Shown here one piece after another: positions 53,000 to 62,347 of a stretch of 64,000 nucleotides of DNA. Made by a program: the position numbers and the translations under genes. Numbering within the stretch: the first letter of the stretch is position 1; each line of letters opens with the position of its first letter. This stretch comes from Streptomyces sp. NBC_00102 (GTDB lineage Bacteria; Actinomycetota; Actinomycetes; Streptomycetales; Streptomycetaceae). The stretch spans positions 1 to 64,000 of the forward strand of contig NZ_JAPEMC010000006.1 in assembly GCF_026343115.1 (NCBI RefSeq), in the 5' to 3' direction. The notes below the pieces were generated by a model. That model was given only the letters and a program-made list of their open reading frames with translations, was not told the DNA's origin and searched no databases.

Positions 53000-55174
53000 T
53001 CACACCGCGTCGGCCAGCACCAGCGAGTGGATGCGGTCCGGGGCTCCGGGGCGGGCGTAGTACCACCCCTGGGCCGTGTCGCAGCCCAGCTCCCGCAGCT
53101 GATCGGCCTGGGCCGCCGTCTCCACGCCCTCCACCGTCACCGCCAGGTCCAGGCTGTGCGCCAGGGTGACGATCCCCTCCACGATCTTCATGTCGACCGG
53201 GTCCGCCGGGTGCCGCTGCATGCCCCGGGTGAACGACCGGTCGAGCTTGAGCACGCTGACCGGAAGGCGGCGCAGGTTGGCGAGGTTGGAGTAGCCGGTG
53301 CCGAAGTCGTCGAGCGCGATGTCGACGCCCATCTCCGCGAGCTGGCGCAGCGGTTTGAGCAGCCCGTCGTCGGCTCCGATCAGCGCGGACTCGGTGAGCT
53401 CCAGGCAGAGCGCTCCGGGCTCGAGGCCGGAACGTTCCAGCACGTCGACGGTCTCGGCGACGAGCCGGGGGTGGTGGAGCTGGGTGGGCGAGAGATTGAC
53501 GTTGATCCGCAGCGGGCCGCCGTCGGTGTGCCGCTCCTGCCAGTGGTGGGCCTGGCGGACGGACTCCTCCAGCACCCAGCGGCCCAGCGGCACGATGAGG
53601 CCGGTGTGCTCCGCGAGGGGGATGAACTGGTCCGGTCCGAGGATGCCGTGCTGCGGGTGCAACCAGCGCACGAGGGCCTCCGCACCGTGCACGCTGCCGT
53701 CGCCGAGGTGCACCAGCGGCTGGTACTCGATGAAGAACTCACCCCGCTCCAGGGCCGCCGGGAGCGCGGTGGTGAGCCCGTGCCGGGTGATGGCCCGGGC
53801 GTCGGCCTCCTCGTCGGCGTGCTCGAAGCGGTTGCCGCCGGCCGATTTGGCGCGGTACATCGTGATGTCCGCGCTGCGCAGCACCTCGGCGGCGCTGCGG
53901 ATGCCGGAGGGGCCCTCCACGACCCCGATGGAGCCGCGTACCGTCAGCTCCCGGCCCTCGATCCGGATGGGGGTGGAGAGCACGCCCAGGATGCGGCAGG
54001 CGAGGTCGCCCACCTCCCGGGCGGTGTTCGGGCCGGTGGTCAGCGCCACGAACTCGTCGCCGCCGAGGCGGGCCACCATCTCCCCCTGCGCCGTCGCGCA
54101 GCTCTGCAGCCGGTCGGCGACCTCGACGAGCAGTCGGTCGCCCGCCGCGTGGCCGAGGCTGTCGTTGATGGCCTTGAACCCGTCGAGGTCGAGGTAGCAG
54201 AGTCCGAAGCGGGTGCCGCCCTTGGCCGCCACCGCCTTCTCCAGCCGTTCGAAGAAGAGGGTCCGGTTGGGCAGCCCGGTGAGCGCGTCGTGGGTGGCCT
54301 CGTAACGCAGCCTCAGGTTCAGCAGCCTGCGCTCGGTGGTGTCCTCCATGAGCGCGAGCTGGTACTCCGGGCGCCCCTCGGAGTCGCGCAGCAGCGACAC
54401 CGTGAGGTTGGTCCACAGGACCGTACCGTCGTTGCGGAAGTAGGGCTTCTCGACGCGGTAATGGTCGCGTTCGCCGCGGACGAGCTCGTGGTAGTACCGC
54501 CAGACGTGCGGAGTGTCCTCCGGGTGGGCCCAGTCCGTCAGCTTGCGGCTGCGGACGTGGCTGTCGAGACCGCCGAACATCCGGGTGAGGGTGTCGTTGA
54601 GCTCCAGCACGTTGCCGTCGAGGTCGGCGATGGCGATACCGATCGCGGCCTCCGCGAAGACCGCCTGGAAGCGCGCCTGCGTCTCGTGCAGCACCTGCTC
54701 GGCGTGCGAGCGGGCGGTCAGCGCGGAACGGGCGATGGCCTCCTGCTCACCCAGGGTCCGCTCGCGCAGCGCGTGGCTGTACCCCCCGGCCAGCGCGTGC
54801 TGGATGCGCGCGCTGCGGGCCCGGCTGTCCTCGGTCGAGAGCTCGGCGGGGCCGTTGCCGCCGCAGTAGAGCACCAGGTACGAGTCGATGACGCCGAGGG
54901 TGGCGGTGAGGGCGTCGGGGTCGGTGCAGTGCGCGGCGACGAGCGCCGCGCCCACCTGCTGGGCGGGCGCCGCGTCGAACGGGCGGGCGTGCAGGGTCTC
55001 GTTCAGCTCGCGTGCCAGGGGCAGCAGATGCTGTTCGAACTCGGGCCGCGTCAGCGAGGTGGCCGTCGACGGGAAGATGGCCCGGCTCCAGATCGTGGCG
55101 AAGCGCCGGAGCCGGTCCTCGGGGCCGTCCGGTTCCTCGTCGGACGCTCCGGACTTCTGGGCGGGGATGGTCAC
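53000..55174 (-). CDS. PAS-GGDEF-EAL cyclic-di-GMP turnover protein
   Basis: Predicted 724-residue cytoplasmic signalling protein. An N-terminal helical region (1-160) is followed by a PAS domain (AVFAEAAIGIAIADLDGNVLE, about 165-285), a GGDEF domain (GLPNRTLFFERLEKA, LDGFKAINDSLGHAAGD and an intact GGDEF in LGGDEFVAL) and an EAL domain (EALVRWLHPQHG, ELTES, LDDFGTGYSNLANL, KLDRSFTRGM). Both catalytic motifs look complete, so it could make and degrade cyclic di-GMP, like Streptomyces RmdA/RmdB. No membrane helices are seen. The GTG overlaps the methyltransferase stop (GTGA), a direct coupling to that gene. Confidence 0.94.
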   Translation of the reverse strand: MTIPAQKSGASDEEPDGPEDRLRRFATIWSRAIFPSTATSLTRPEFEQHLLPLARELNETLHARPFDAAPAQQVGAALVAAHCTDPDALTATLGVIDSYLVLYCGGNGPAELSTEDSRARSARIQHALAGGYSHALRERTLGEQEAIARSALTARSHAEQVLHETQARFQAVFAEAAIGIAIADLDGNVLELNDTLTRMFGGLDSHVRSRKLTDWAHPEDTPHVWRYYHELVRGERDHYRVEKPYFRNDGTVLWTNLTVSLLRDSEGRPEYQLALMEDTTERRLLNLRLRYEATHDALTGLPNRTLFFERLEKAVAAKGGTRFGLCYLDLDGFKAINDSLGHAAGDRLLVEVADRLQSCATAQGEMVARLGGDEFVALTTGPNTAREVGDLACRILGVLSTPIRIEGRELTVRGSIGVVEGPSGIRSAAEVLRSADITMYRAKSAGGNRFEHADEEADARAITRHGLTTALPAALERGEFFIEYQPLVHLGDGSVHGAEALVRWLHPQHGILGPDQFIPLAEHTGLIVPLGRWVLEESVRQAHHWQERHTDGGPLRINVNLSPTQLHHPRLVAETVDVLERSGLEPGALCLELTESALIGADDGLLKPLRQLAEMGVDIALDDFGTGYSNLANLRRLPVSVLKLDRSFTRGMQRHPADPVDMKIVEGIVTLAHSLDLAVTVEGVETAAQADQLRELGCDTAQGWYYARPGAPDRIHSLVLADAV

Positions 55175-55989
55175 GCCTTGCGCCCCACACCGGCGTACCC
55201 CGAGAAGGCGAAGGGATCTTCGGGCTCACCGGCCGTACCGGGGTCGGGCCGCCAGTCGGGCATCGGCACCAGCCCCGGGTCCACGAGTTCGAACCCCTCG
55301 AAGAAGCGGGCCACCTCGGCGGGCGAGCGCATGATGAGCGGGTTGCGGATGCTGCTGTACACGCCCACGGCACCGCCCGCCTCCTCCCGGGTGAGCGGGA
55401 TGCCCTCGTACGCGGCGTGGGTGACCACGAGCAGACTGCCCGGGGCGAGCGCCTCGCGCAGCTCGGCGACTGCGGCGTACGGATCGTCCGCGTCCTCCAC
55501 GAAGTGGAGCACGGCCACCAGGAGGAGGGCCACCGGCCTTTCCAGATCGAGCAGTTCGCCGATCTCCGCGTTCTTCAGGATCTCCTGCGGACGGCGCAGG
55601 TCGGCGGCGACCACGGTGGTGCGGCTGTCACCGTCGAGAACCGCACGGCTGTGCGCCACCGCGACCGGGTCGTGGTCGACGTAGGCGATGCGCGCGGCGG
55701 GATCGGCCGCGTGGGCGATCTCGTGGACGTTGCCGAAGGTCGGTATGCCCGAGCCGATGTCCAGGAACTGGGTCACGCCCGCGGCCACCGCGTAGCGCAC
55801 CGCCCTGCGCATGAACGCGCGATTGGCCTGCATGATCTTGGGGAGACCCGGCAGGAACTCCATCGCCCTGCGAGCCGCTTCCCGGTCCACCTCGAAATTG
55901 TGCGAGCCGCCCAGATAGAAGTCGTACATGCGGGACACGCTCGGCACCGATATGTCTATGCCTTGCGGTGCCCAGGCGGGACGCTCCAT
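55171..55989 (-). CDS. DUF574-type SAM-dependent methyltransferase
   Basis: Predicted 272-residue protein of the actinobacterial SAM methyltransferase family DUF574 (Methyltransf_19). Signatures: ISVPSVSRMYDFYLGGSHNFEVDREAA at the start, the SAM motif QFLDIGSGIPTFGNVHEIA, and ARIAYVDHDPVAVAHSRAVL. Substrates are unknown and Streptomyces genomes carry many copies. The ATG at 55989 has GGAG about seven bases upstream; an upstream TTG at 56004 is less likely. It is the first gene of a two-gene unit with the GGDEF-EAL protein, which is unusual context for this family. Confidence 0.9.
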   Translation of the reverse strand: MERPAWAPQGIDISVPSVSRMYDFYLGGSHNFEVDREAARRAMEFLPGLPKIMQANRAFMRRAVRYAVAAGVTQFLDIGSGIPTFGNVHEIAHAADPAARIAYVDHDPVAVAHSRAVLDGDSRTTVVAADLRRPQEILKNAEIGELLDLERPVALLLVAVLHFVEDADDPYAAVAELREALAPGSLLVVTHAAYEGIPLTREEAGGAVGVYSSIRNPLIMRSPAEVARFFEGFELVDPGLVPMPDWRPDPGTAGEPEDPFAFSGYAGVGRKA

Positions 55990-56690
55990 CGATGTCTCCA
56001 ACAAGTCGCCACGACGATCCGGCCATGTTCATGGTCAGTGTTGAGCAGAGGCTACTGACCGACCGCCAAGAGAGCGAGTGGAAACGGAAATTCGCGGTCC
56101 GTTATTGGTCACACCCTGGTGACAGGTGTGACCACCGTACGTATCCGCAGGTGAACGCGGAGCGACGGGAGTTCCCGCCGGGCCGACGAGAGACTATCCG
56201 GAACTGGCCAACGAACCAACGGTGTTGCACCGGGCATAGCCAGGACCCCTATATCACATATCGCCACACACGCTCCCCCGGGGGCATCCGCCACTCCCTT
56301 CGTGACATCACCCACCTTTATCCAAAGGCGAGTTGCCCGCCACGCACCGGATACCGACCCCCCGGTAACCGAGGTCCGGCGAACACCGACCACCGCGCGG
56401 CAATTCAGGCCACACCGAATGGCCGGTACGCCTGACGGGGCGGGTTCGCCGACGATCTCCGCCACCGTGCCGGGGCGAACGAACCTCCCGGAAAGGGAAG
56501 TCGACGCTCACGGTCGGTCAATGACCGCTCACCGAAAACAGTCCGCGCGGTCCGGGCCGAGCGCCTGCCCGCGGAGACAACCCGGCGACGACAGAGCACG
56601 CTCCCACCCTTCGATACAGGAAAATCGCCGATTGTCCCACCATCAGGCGAATCACCCGAGTGCGTCGTACGCATCGCGCCGAGGAGGACC
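55990..56690. other. Non-coding region upstream of methyltransferase and proline-rich protein genes
   Basis: About 700 bases with no convincing gene on either strand; base composition is less GC-rich than the flanks and open frames here show no protein-like sequence. The main structure is the inverted repeat at 56107-56133. The right end holds the GAGGAGGACC ribosome site of the gene at 56691. Divergent promoters for both flanking genes are expected here but none is clear. Confidence 0.6.
56107..56133. promoter_or_regulatory. Perfect 9-bp inverted repeat upstream of the methyltransferase-GGDEF unit
   Basis: GGTCACACC (56107-56115) and GGTGTGACC (56125-56133) form a perfect inverted repeat around nine bases, about 120 bases upstream of the methyltransferase start. 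A dimeric regulator site is the simplest reading; a hairpin in a leader RNA is possible. Confidence 0.6.
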
Positions 56691-57275
56691 ATGATCCGGT
56701 TCGTGCACGGATCACGTATCGGACGGCTCACCGCGGCCACCGCACTCCTCTGGCTGATGACCGCGCCCGCCCCGGCGATCGCGGACGCCTGCGCGGTCGT
56801 CGTCATCGGGCAGGACGGCGGAATAACCGCGGTCGCCGTGGCGGGGAGCGGCGTATGCACGCCTCCTCCCACGCCGCCGCCCGCTCCGTCGCCCGAGCCC
56901 TCGCCCCCTCCACCGTCCCCCACTCCTCCGCCTCCGCCGTCTCCGACGCCGGAGCCCTCCCCGACCCCCGAACCCCCGCCGCCACCCCCGAAGCCCCGGC
57001 TGCCGTCGCCACGCGCCCTTCCGCCCCCCGCGCCCCGGCCCACGCCTCCGCCCCCCGCGCCGGCCCCGCCGCGCCCCCGGACCCCGAGCCCGTCACCGAC
57101 CCCCTCGCCCACCCCCTCCGCACGCCCCACGCCCCATGTCGTCGCACTGCCGGCCTACCGCCGGCCCCATCGCCAAGTCCACGACAGCGGAACCTCGTTG
57201 GTGACGCTCTCCCTGATGATCACGGCTCCCGCGGTGTTCGCCGTCGCGGTGCTCCGGCCTCGCTCGTCCCGCTGA
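56691..57275 (+). CDS. Secreted proline-rich protein with C-terminal membrane anchor
   Basis: Predicted 194-residue protein. A signal peptide (RLTAATALLWLMTAPAPAIADA) is followed by about 20 residues, then roughly 100 residues of Pro with Ser, Thr, Glu and Ala, a typical cell-wall-spanning region. The C-terminus has a hydrophobic helix (SLVTLSLMITAPAVFAVAVL) and RPRSSR. Two cysteines flank the mature N-terminal segment. There is no LPxTG or LAxTG motif. AGGAGGACC lies just before the ATG. Function unknown; it probably extends through peptidoglycan from a membrane anchor. It precedes the DUF4239 gene by 16 bases, so the two form a unit. Confidence 0.82.
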   Translation: MIRFVHGSRIGRLTAATALLWLMTAPAPAIADACAVVVIGQDGGITAVAVAGSGVCTPPPTPPPAPSPEPSPPPPSPTPPPPPSPTPEPSPTPEPPPPPPKPRLPSPRALPPPAPRPTPPPPAPAPPRPRTPSPSPTPSPTPSARPTPHVVALPAYRRPHRQVHDSGTSLVTLSLMITAPAVFAVAVLRPRSSR

Positions 57276-57291
57276 CCCGACGGAGGACACC

Positions 57292-58056
57292 TTGTCGGAA
57301 TGGATCGCCCTCTCCATCGCTATGGCATCGGTCTGTGCCGTCGTACTCACCATCGCCGTCCTCAACAACCGCCGCGTGGGCGAGGACGACGACCCCTCCG
57401 AAACGCCCGACGTCATCGAGTACATGACGATGATGATCGGCGTGGTGTACGCCATCGTGCTCGGTCTCGCCATCGCGGGCGTCTGGGAGGGCCGCAGCTC
57501 CGCCCAGGAGTCGGTGCGCCTGGAGGCCCAGGCCCTGCACGAGGTCCACGCGCGCTCGTCCGTCTATCCGGCGGAGGTCCGCGAACGCATCCGCTCGGAC
57601 GTCGACACCTACGTCTCGTACGTGGTGAACGACGAATGGCGGTACATGGAGGACCACGGCTCCCTCACCGAGCACGGCACCCGGCTCATCGACACGATCC
57701 GCGCGGACGTCACGAACTACGTCCCGCGGAACGACCACGAGGGCCAGGCCTACCAGCCTCTCGTGGACCAGGTCGCGGCGGCCGACGACGCGCGCAGCGC
57801 GCGCGGGCAGAACGCCGGAGCCACGATGCCGGGGGTGGTGTGGTTCGGCCTCATCATCGGGGCCCTGGTGACCGTGGGACTGATCTTCACGCTGCAGATC
57901 CGCAGAACCTTCCGCGAACTGCTTCTCGCGGGCCTCTTCAGCGTGCTGATCGCGTTTCTCCTCTTCCTGATCTGGGACTTCGACGCCCCCTTCGGACGGG
58001 GCATCTCCGCGACAGCCGCACCCTTCCTCGACCTCTTCCCGCACGCGGGGGGCTGA
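57292..58056 (+). CDS. DUF4239 (bestrophin-like) membrane protein
   Basis: Predicted 254-residue membrane protein of the DUF4239 type. Membrane helices lie at ALSIAMASVCAVVLTIAVL, YMTMMIGVVYAIVLGLAIAGVW, WFGLIIGALVTVGLIFTLQI and LLLAGLFSVLIAFLLFLIWDF, with a large polar domain between the second and third. A TTG start at 57292 is supported by GGAGG five bases upstream; no ATG fits the conserved N-terminus. Function unknown, with remote channel-like resemblance. Ends at a 20-bp hairpin. Confidence 0.86.
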   Translation: MSEWIALSIAMASVCAVVLTIAVLNNRRVGEDDDPSETPDVIEYMTMMIGVVYAIVLGLAIAGVWEGRSSAQESVRLEAQALHEVHARSSVYPAEVRERIRSDVDTYVSYVVNDEWRYMEDHGSLTEHGTRLIDTIRADVTNYVPRNDHEGQAYQPLVDQVAAADDARSARGQNAGATMPGVVWFGLIIGALVTVGLIFTLQIRRTFRELLLAGLFSVLIAFLLFLIWDFDAPFGRGISATAAPFLDLFPHAGG

Positions 58057-58063
58057 GGTGCCC

Positions 58064-58113
58064 GGGCTGTCCTCCCTCCCGGGCCGCGAGCCGCCCGGGA
58101 GGGAGGACAGCCC
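58064..58113 (+). terminator. Terminator after the DUF4239 gene
   Basis: A perfect 20-bp stem (58064-58083 with 58094-58113) and 10-base loop begin seven bases after the stop codon. Confidence 0.93.
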
Positions 58114-58248
58114 TGCCCCATTCGCCTTACTCCGATCGCGGGATATGTGGGGTGCTCCTAGCGTGTCGGACATCGAGGTGTATTCCCTCATGCTTCACGC
58201 GTCGCGGAAACCGGTTCCGCGGATACGCCTCGGTCCCCGGAGGCTCAC

Positions 58249-58863
58249 ATGCGCGCGATACGTGTCGCACCCCTTGCCCTGTCCGGCGCCACCGTTCTCC
58301 TCCTCGCGTCCCCCGCCGCCCACGCCGCGCAGGACGGGGGGAGCACCTCGCCGTTCACCCCCACCGTCACCCCCTCGGTCATCTCACCCGGCGGCCAGGT
58401 CACGCTGGGCAGCGGGGGGTGCTCGGGCGGGGCGACCGTCACCTCGGGAGTCTTCGACACCGCTCTCATCTCCAGCGGAAGCACCACTGCCGTCGCCACG
58501 GTGGACCGGGACGCCCAGCGGGGTGCCATCTACGCGGTGACGTTCAGATGCGGCTCCAGCGGCGACGCGAGGAACGTGAGCCTCACCGTGACGGGCGGCG
58601 CCACCACGAGCGCGTCCACCACCGCTCCCGCCACCGCCGTCGCCCCCGTCGCCCCCGTCACTCCGGTGATCGGCACCGCCACGGCTCTCGCGACGGCCGG
58701 CCCCACGTCGTCCGCGCCCGCCCCCGCGGGCGTCCAGGGCGGCCTCGGCGGAAGCATCGGTTCGCTCGACCGCGGAGAACTCGCGGCGGGTGCGGCGCTC
58801 GTCCTGGTGGCCGTCGGCTCCACCGTCCTCTTCGCGCGCCGTCGCGGCGCCGGCCGGCACTGA
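58249..58863 (+). CDS. Secreted surface protein with QGGLGGS pre-anchor motif
   Basis: Predicted 204-residue protein. A signal peptide (APLALSGATVLLLASPAAHAAQ) precedes an Ig-like part of about 90 residues: TPSVISPGGQVTLGSGGCSGGATV and a second Cys in TFRCGSSGDARNVSLTV. A Thr/Ala/Pro-rich stalk follows. The C-terminus reads QGGLGGSIGSLDRGELAAGA, then a hydrophobic helix and ARRRGAGRH. This is a sorting-signal-like layout without LPxTG. The gene at 58975 encodes a protein with the same layout and QGGLGGSMG, and a sortase gene lies 1.1 kb away. GGAGG lies five bases before the ATG. Confidence 0.84.
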   Translation: MRAIRVAPLALSGATVLLLASPAAHAAQDGGSTSPFTPTVTPSVISPGGQVTLGSGGCSGGATVTSGVFDTALISSGSTTAVATVDRDAQRGAIYAVTFRCGSSGDARNVSLTVTGGATTSASTTAPATAVAPVAPVTPVIGTATALATAGPTSSAPAPAGVQGGLGGSIGSLDRGELAAGAALVLVAVGSTVLFARRRGAGRH

Positions 58864-58905
58864 ACGGCGCCGGCCCGCCGGACACCGCGCGCACCGCGAA
58901 CGTCG

Positions 58906-58941
58906 GTCGCCCCGGGTCCTTGACGAAGGACCCGGGGCGAC
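58906..58941. terminator. Bidirectional terminator between the two surface-protein genes
   Basis: A 16-bp perfect stem (58906-58921 with 58926-58941) and a GACG tetraloop lie between the convergent genes at 58249 and 58975. Confidence 0.93.
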
Positions 58942-58974
58942 GGGCATATCGGGCCGGGCAGCAGGGACGGCCCC

Positions 58975-59595
<621 letters not shown>

Positions 59596-59800
59596 CGTGT
59601 GAACCTCCAGCGGGACGCGCCCCGGAAGCCTCTCCTCCGGGATCGATCGAACGCGTCCCATGACGAACCCTCACCAGAACCGCGCCGGGTCGCATGTCGG
59701 CACCGCGGCTCCCGGTACGGCGACACGCCGAACGACGTGTGGCGCCACCTGACGGAGCCGCAGGTCATGAACCGTCAGATTTTTTATCCGGCCGTTACTC

Positions 59801-59863
59801 CGACAGGCACCGACAGGCACCGACAGGCACCGACAGGGGCGGGCAGGGACAGGCACCGACAGA
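59801..59863. repeat. Decanucleotide tandem repeat upstream of the sortase gene
   Basis: CGACAGGCAC occurs three times in a row (59801-59830), then in degenerate copies to about 59863, roughly 100 bases before the sortase start. It lies in the 369-base divergent gap 59596-59964 between surface-protein and sortase genes, which holds no supported gene. Just upstream, an AT-rich stretch (TTTTTTA near 59780) stands out. Confidence 0.9.
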
Positions 59864-59964
59864 CGAGGAGGGCGCGCCACCCGTTCGCGCCGCTCCGATC
59901 GCCGTCGTGCCCTCGCGCCCTTAACGTGCCGAGCGTGGCGAGCGCGGCGACGAAAGGGAGAACC

Positions 59965-60624
59965 ATGGGCCGGGACAACTGGAAGGTCCGGCGGACCAGG
60001 CACACTCCCTGGGGGGCCGTCGCCCTGGTCATGCTCACCGGGATCGCCATGATGAGGAACGGCGTCGATGTGCCGGACGGGCCGCCGCAGCCCGTGTCCG
60101 CCGCCCGCGTCGACGGCACGCGGGGCGTCGAGAGCGCCCCTGTGGAGGCGGAGCCGGTGCAGATGCTTCCGTACGCCCCCGCCGCCCGCGTCTCGATCCC
60201 CGCGATCAAGGTGGACGCCCCGATCGTGGACGTGGGCCTCGACCAGGACGGCTGGATCGCGGCGCCCGACCCGCACGACAAGAATCTGGCGGGCTGGTAC
60301 CAGAACGGCATCTCCCCGGGACAGCGGGGCACGTCGGTGGTCGTCGGCCACGTGGACAACATGTCCGGGCCCGCCGTCTTCTATGGACTGGGCTCCCTCA
60401 CCAAGGGCGAACACGTGGAAGTGACCCGCTACGACGGCAGGGTGGCGGTCTTCGAGATCTACGGCGTGGAGGTCTTCTCCAAGGCCGACTTCCCCGGCCC
60501 CCGGGTGTACGGGGACACCGGCTACGCCGAGCTCCGGGTGATCACCTGCGGCGGCGGCTATTCGAAGGCCGGTGGATACGACGGCAACGTGGTCGTCTTC
60601 GCGCGCCTGTCCGAGACCCGCTGA
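59965..60624 (+). CDS. Class F sortase
   Basis: Predicted 219-residue membrane-anchored cysteine transpeptidase. A basic N-terminus (RDNWKVRRTRH) and one membrane helix (WGAVALVMLTGIAMM) precede the sortase barrel. The catalytic triad is visible: His129 in VVVGHVDN, Cys195 in LRVITCGG and Arg214 in VVFARLSE. The ATG at 59965 has GGGAG five bases upstream. Class F sortases of actinobacteria have few known substrates; the two neighbouring secreted proteins with a shared pre-anchor motif are candidates, by inference. Confidence 0.92.
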   Translation: MGRDNWKVRRTRHTPWGAVALVMLTGIAMMRNGVDVPDGPPQPVSAARVDGTRGVESAPVEAEPVQMLPYAPAARVSIPAIKVDAPIVDVGLDQDGWIAAPDPHDKNLAGWYQNGISPGQRGTSVVVGHVDNMSGPAVFYGLGSLTKGEHVEVTRYDGRVAVFEIYGVEVFSKADFPGPRVYGDTGYAELRVITCGGGYSKAGGYDGNVVVFARLSETR

Positions 60625-60648
60625 CCACGGGCCGCCGGCCGCGGACCC

Positions 60649-60674
60649 GCCGGGCGGAAGCGACTCCGCCCGGC
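60649..60674. terminator. Bidirectional terminator between sortase and deacetylase genes
   Basis: GCCGGGCGGA (60649-60658) pairs with TCCGCCCGGC (60665-60674) around AGCGAC, in the 72-base gap between convergent genes. Confidence 0.88.
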
Positions 60675-60696
60675 CCGCGCGCGTCGGGCGCTGCGT

Positions 60697-61554
60697 TCAG
60701 GTGCGGTACGGCACCGTGAGCCGGTATCCCTGGTCGATCAGGCGGGGCAGGTACTGGGGCAGCGCTTCGACGGTCTGCGAGCGGTTGCCGCCGGCGTCGT
60801 GGGAGAGCACGACCACGCCCGGGGCCGCCCCGTCCAGCACCCGGGTGATGATCGAGTCGGTGCCGGGCGTCTCCCAGTCCAGGGTGTCCACCGTCCAGGC
60901 CATCGGCTCCATGTTCAGCTCCGCGCCGATCTCGAAGACGTTGCGGTTCCACGCCCCGTACGGAGCCCGGAACCAGAGCGGCGCGTCCCCGGCCGTCCGC
61001 CGGATCACCTCGCTGGTCCGCTCGATCTCGTCCCTCGCCTCAGCCCGGGTCAGGCCGGTCATCAGGGGGTGCGTCCAGGTGTGGTTGCCGATCACATGGC
61101 CGTCCTCGGCGATGGCACGCACGAGATCCTGGTTGTCGTTCGCCATCTCTCCACAGAGGAAGAACATGGCGTGCACCTGGTGTCGGCGGAGGGTGGCCAG
61201 GATCTGTGGCGTGTAGACCGGATCGGGGCCGTCGTCGAAGGTGAGCACCATCGCGTGCCCGAGGTCCGGCAGCTCCTCGAAGGGCCTGGTGCGTACGGGC
61301 GGCCGTGCCGGCCGCCGCCTGGGAGCGGCCTCCGCCGCCTGGCCGACCATGGGCTGGAGCCGGTAGCCGGCGGGTCTGCGGGGAGCCGCGGCGGGCGGAC
61401 CGGCCGCCACCGGGGTCCGCGGGCCGGCTTGCGGTCCGGTGGTGGGCGCCGCGGCCGGTTCCGCCGCGATCAGGTGCGCGGCAGCCACCGCGCCGAGTCC
61501 GGCAGCGATTTTCAGCAGCGCTCGGCGCCCGGGTGGCTTCTTTTCATACTTCAT
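60697..61554 (-). CDS. Tat-exported polysaccharide deacetylase (NodB/CE4 family)
   Basis: Predicted 285-residue CE4 esterase that would de-N-acetylate chitin, peptidoglycan or another glycan outside the cell. A twin-arginine-like signal (GRRALLKIAAGLGAVAAAHLIA) is followed by a Pro/Arg-rich linker of about 60 residues and the NodB domain: TFDDGPDP (Asp107/108), HVIGNHTWTH (His158, His162), WFRAPYGAWN, DTLDWETPGTD and VVLSHDAGG. All metal and catalytic motifs are present. The start at 61554 is the ATG that precedes the signal; the ribosome site is weak. Its distance from the next divergent gene is 156 bases. Confidence 0.92.
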   Translation of the reverse strand: MKYEKKPPGRRALLKIAAGLGAVAAAHLIAAEPAAAPTTGPQAGPRTPVAAGPPAAAPRRPAGYRLQPMVGQAAEAAPRRRPARPPVRTRPFEELPDLGHAMVLTFDDGPDPVYTPQILATLRRHQVHAMFFLCGEMANDNQDLVRAIAEDGHVIGNHTWTHPLMTGLTRAEARDEIERTSEVIRRTAGDAPLWFRAPYGAWNRNVFEIGAELNMEPMAWTVDTLDWETPGTDSIITRVLDGAAPGVVVLSHDAGGNRSQTVEALPQYLPRLIDQGYRLTVPYRT

Positions 61555-61710
61555 GACCAACTGCTCGCACGAAGATCCTTTTGTCGGACCGTGCGACACG
61601 GAGGCCGTGTGAGGTGTACCCGATGGGAGGACCGCACCTGTGCCGACCGGCCCAGCACCGCACCCCGGCTCCGTTCGGCAGCGCGCACGGGAGCCGCTAG
61701 CCTTCCTGCC

Positions 61711-62172
61711 GTGAGTGAGCAACAGCGACACCAGTTCGAGCGTGGCACTGATGGACCCAAAGTGATCGTCGCGGGCATCGACGGCTCGGAGTCCTCCATG
61801 CGGGCGGCGGCCTACGCCGCCGGGCTCGCACGCAGGCAGAACGCAACGCTGGCCCTGGTCTACGTCCAGCCTCTGATGGTCGCCGGGGCCGCGCTCGGGG
61901 CGCCCGTGTCCGGGACCACCGGCGACGTGGCGGAGAGCCTGATCAACGAGATCCGGACCTCCACGGAGCGGATGAAGGACACCTGGGACGTTCGCTGGGA
62001 GTTCCACACCTTCCCCGGGGATCCGTACAACGGGCTGGTCACCGCCGCGGACGAGCTGAAGGCGGACGCCGTGGTGGTGGGCGCTTCCGAGTCGGCCGGC
62101 CACCGGATCATCGGCTCGGTGGCGGTGCGGCTGGTCAAGGCGGGACGCTGGCCGGTGACGGTGGTGCCGTAG
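61711..62172 (+). CDS. Universal stress protein (UspA family)
   Basis: Predicted 153-residue single-domain Usp. VIVAGIDGSESSMRAAAYAAGLA at the start and AVVVGASESAGHRIIGSVAVRL with the final WPVTVVP are the family nucleotide-binding pattern. The GTG at 61711 follows a Ser-Glu-rich short N-terminus. These proteins help survival under stress and often bind ATP. Standalone gene. Confidence 0.9.
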   Translation: MSEQQRHQFERGTDGPKVIVAGIDGSESSMRAAAYAAGLARRQNATLALVYVQPLMVAGAALGAPVSGTTGDVAESLINEIRTSTERMKDTWDVRWEFHTFPGDPYNGLVTAADELKADAVVVGASESAGHRIIGSVAVRLVKAGRWPVTVVP

Positions 62173-62347
62173 GCGCGCTCCGCAGGGTCAGCCGTCGGGA
62201 AGCCGACCGTTCACCGCACCGCTCGCCGCTCCGTGCGACCGCTCGTCGCACGCCCCGGCCCGCGGCCTGTTCCTCCGCCCGTCGATGCGTTCGTATACGC
62301 CAGGCGGCAACGAGGCCGCCGCGACCTGCGGGAAGGGACGTTCCACG

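Noticed and set aside
56110..56125. BldD box upstream of the cyclic-di-GMP gene
   Set aside because: TCAC and GTGA half-sites are present but separated by six bases, not the five of the BldD consensus, so I keep only the inverted-repeat call.
56405..57130. Minus-strand open frame encoding a Gly-rich, PE_PGRS-like protein
   Set aside because: It is the mirror image of the proline-rich coding region on the plus strand, where the signal peptide, ribosome site and membrane anchor are all present.
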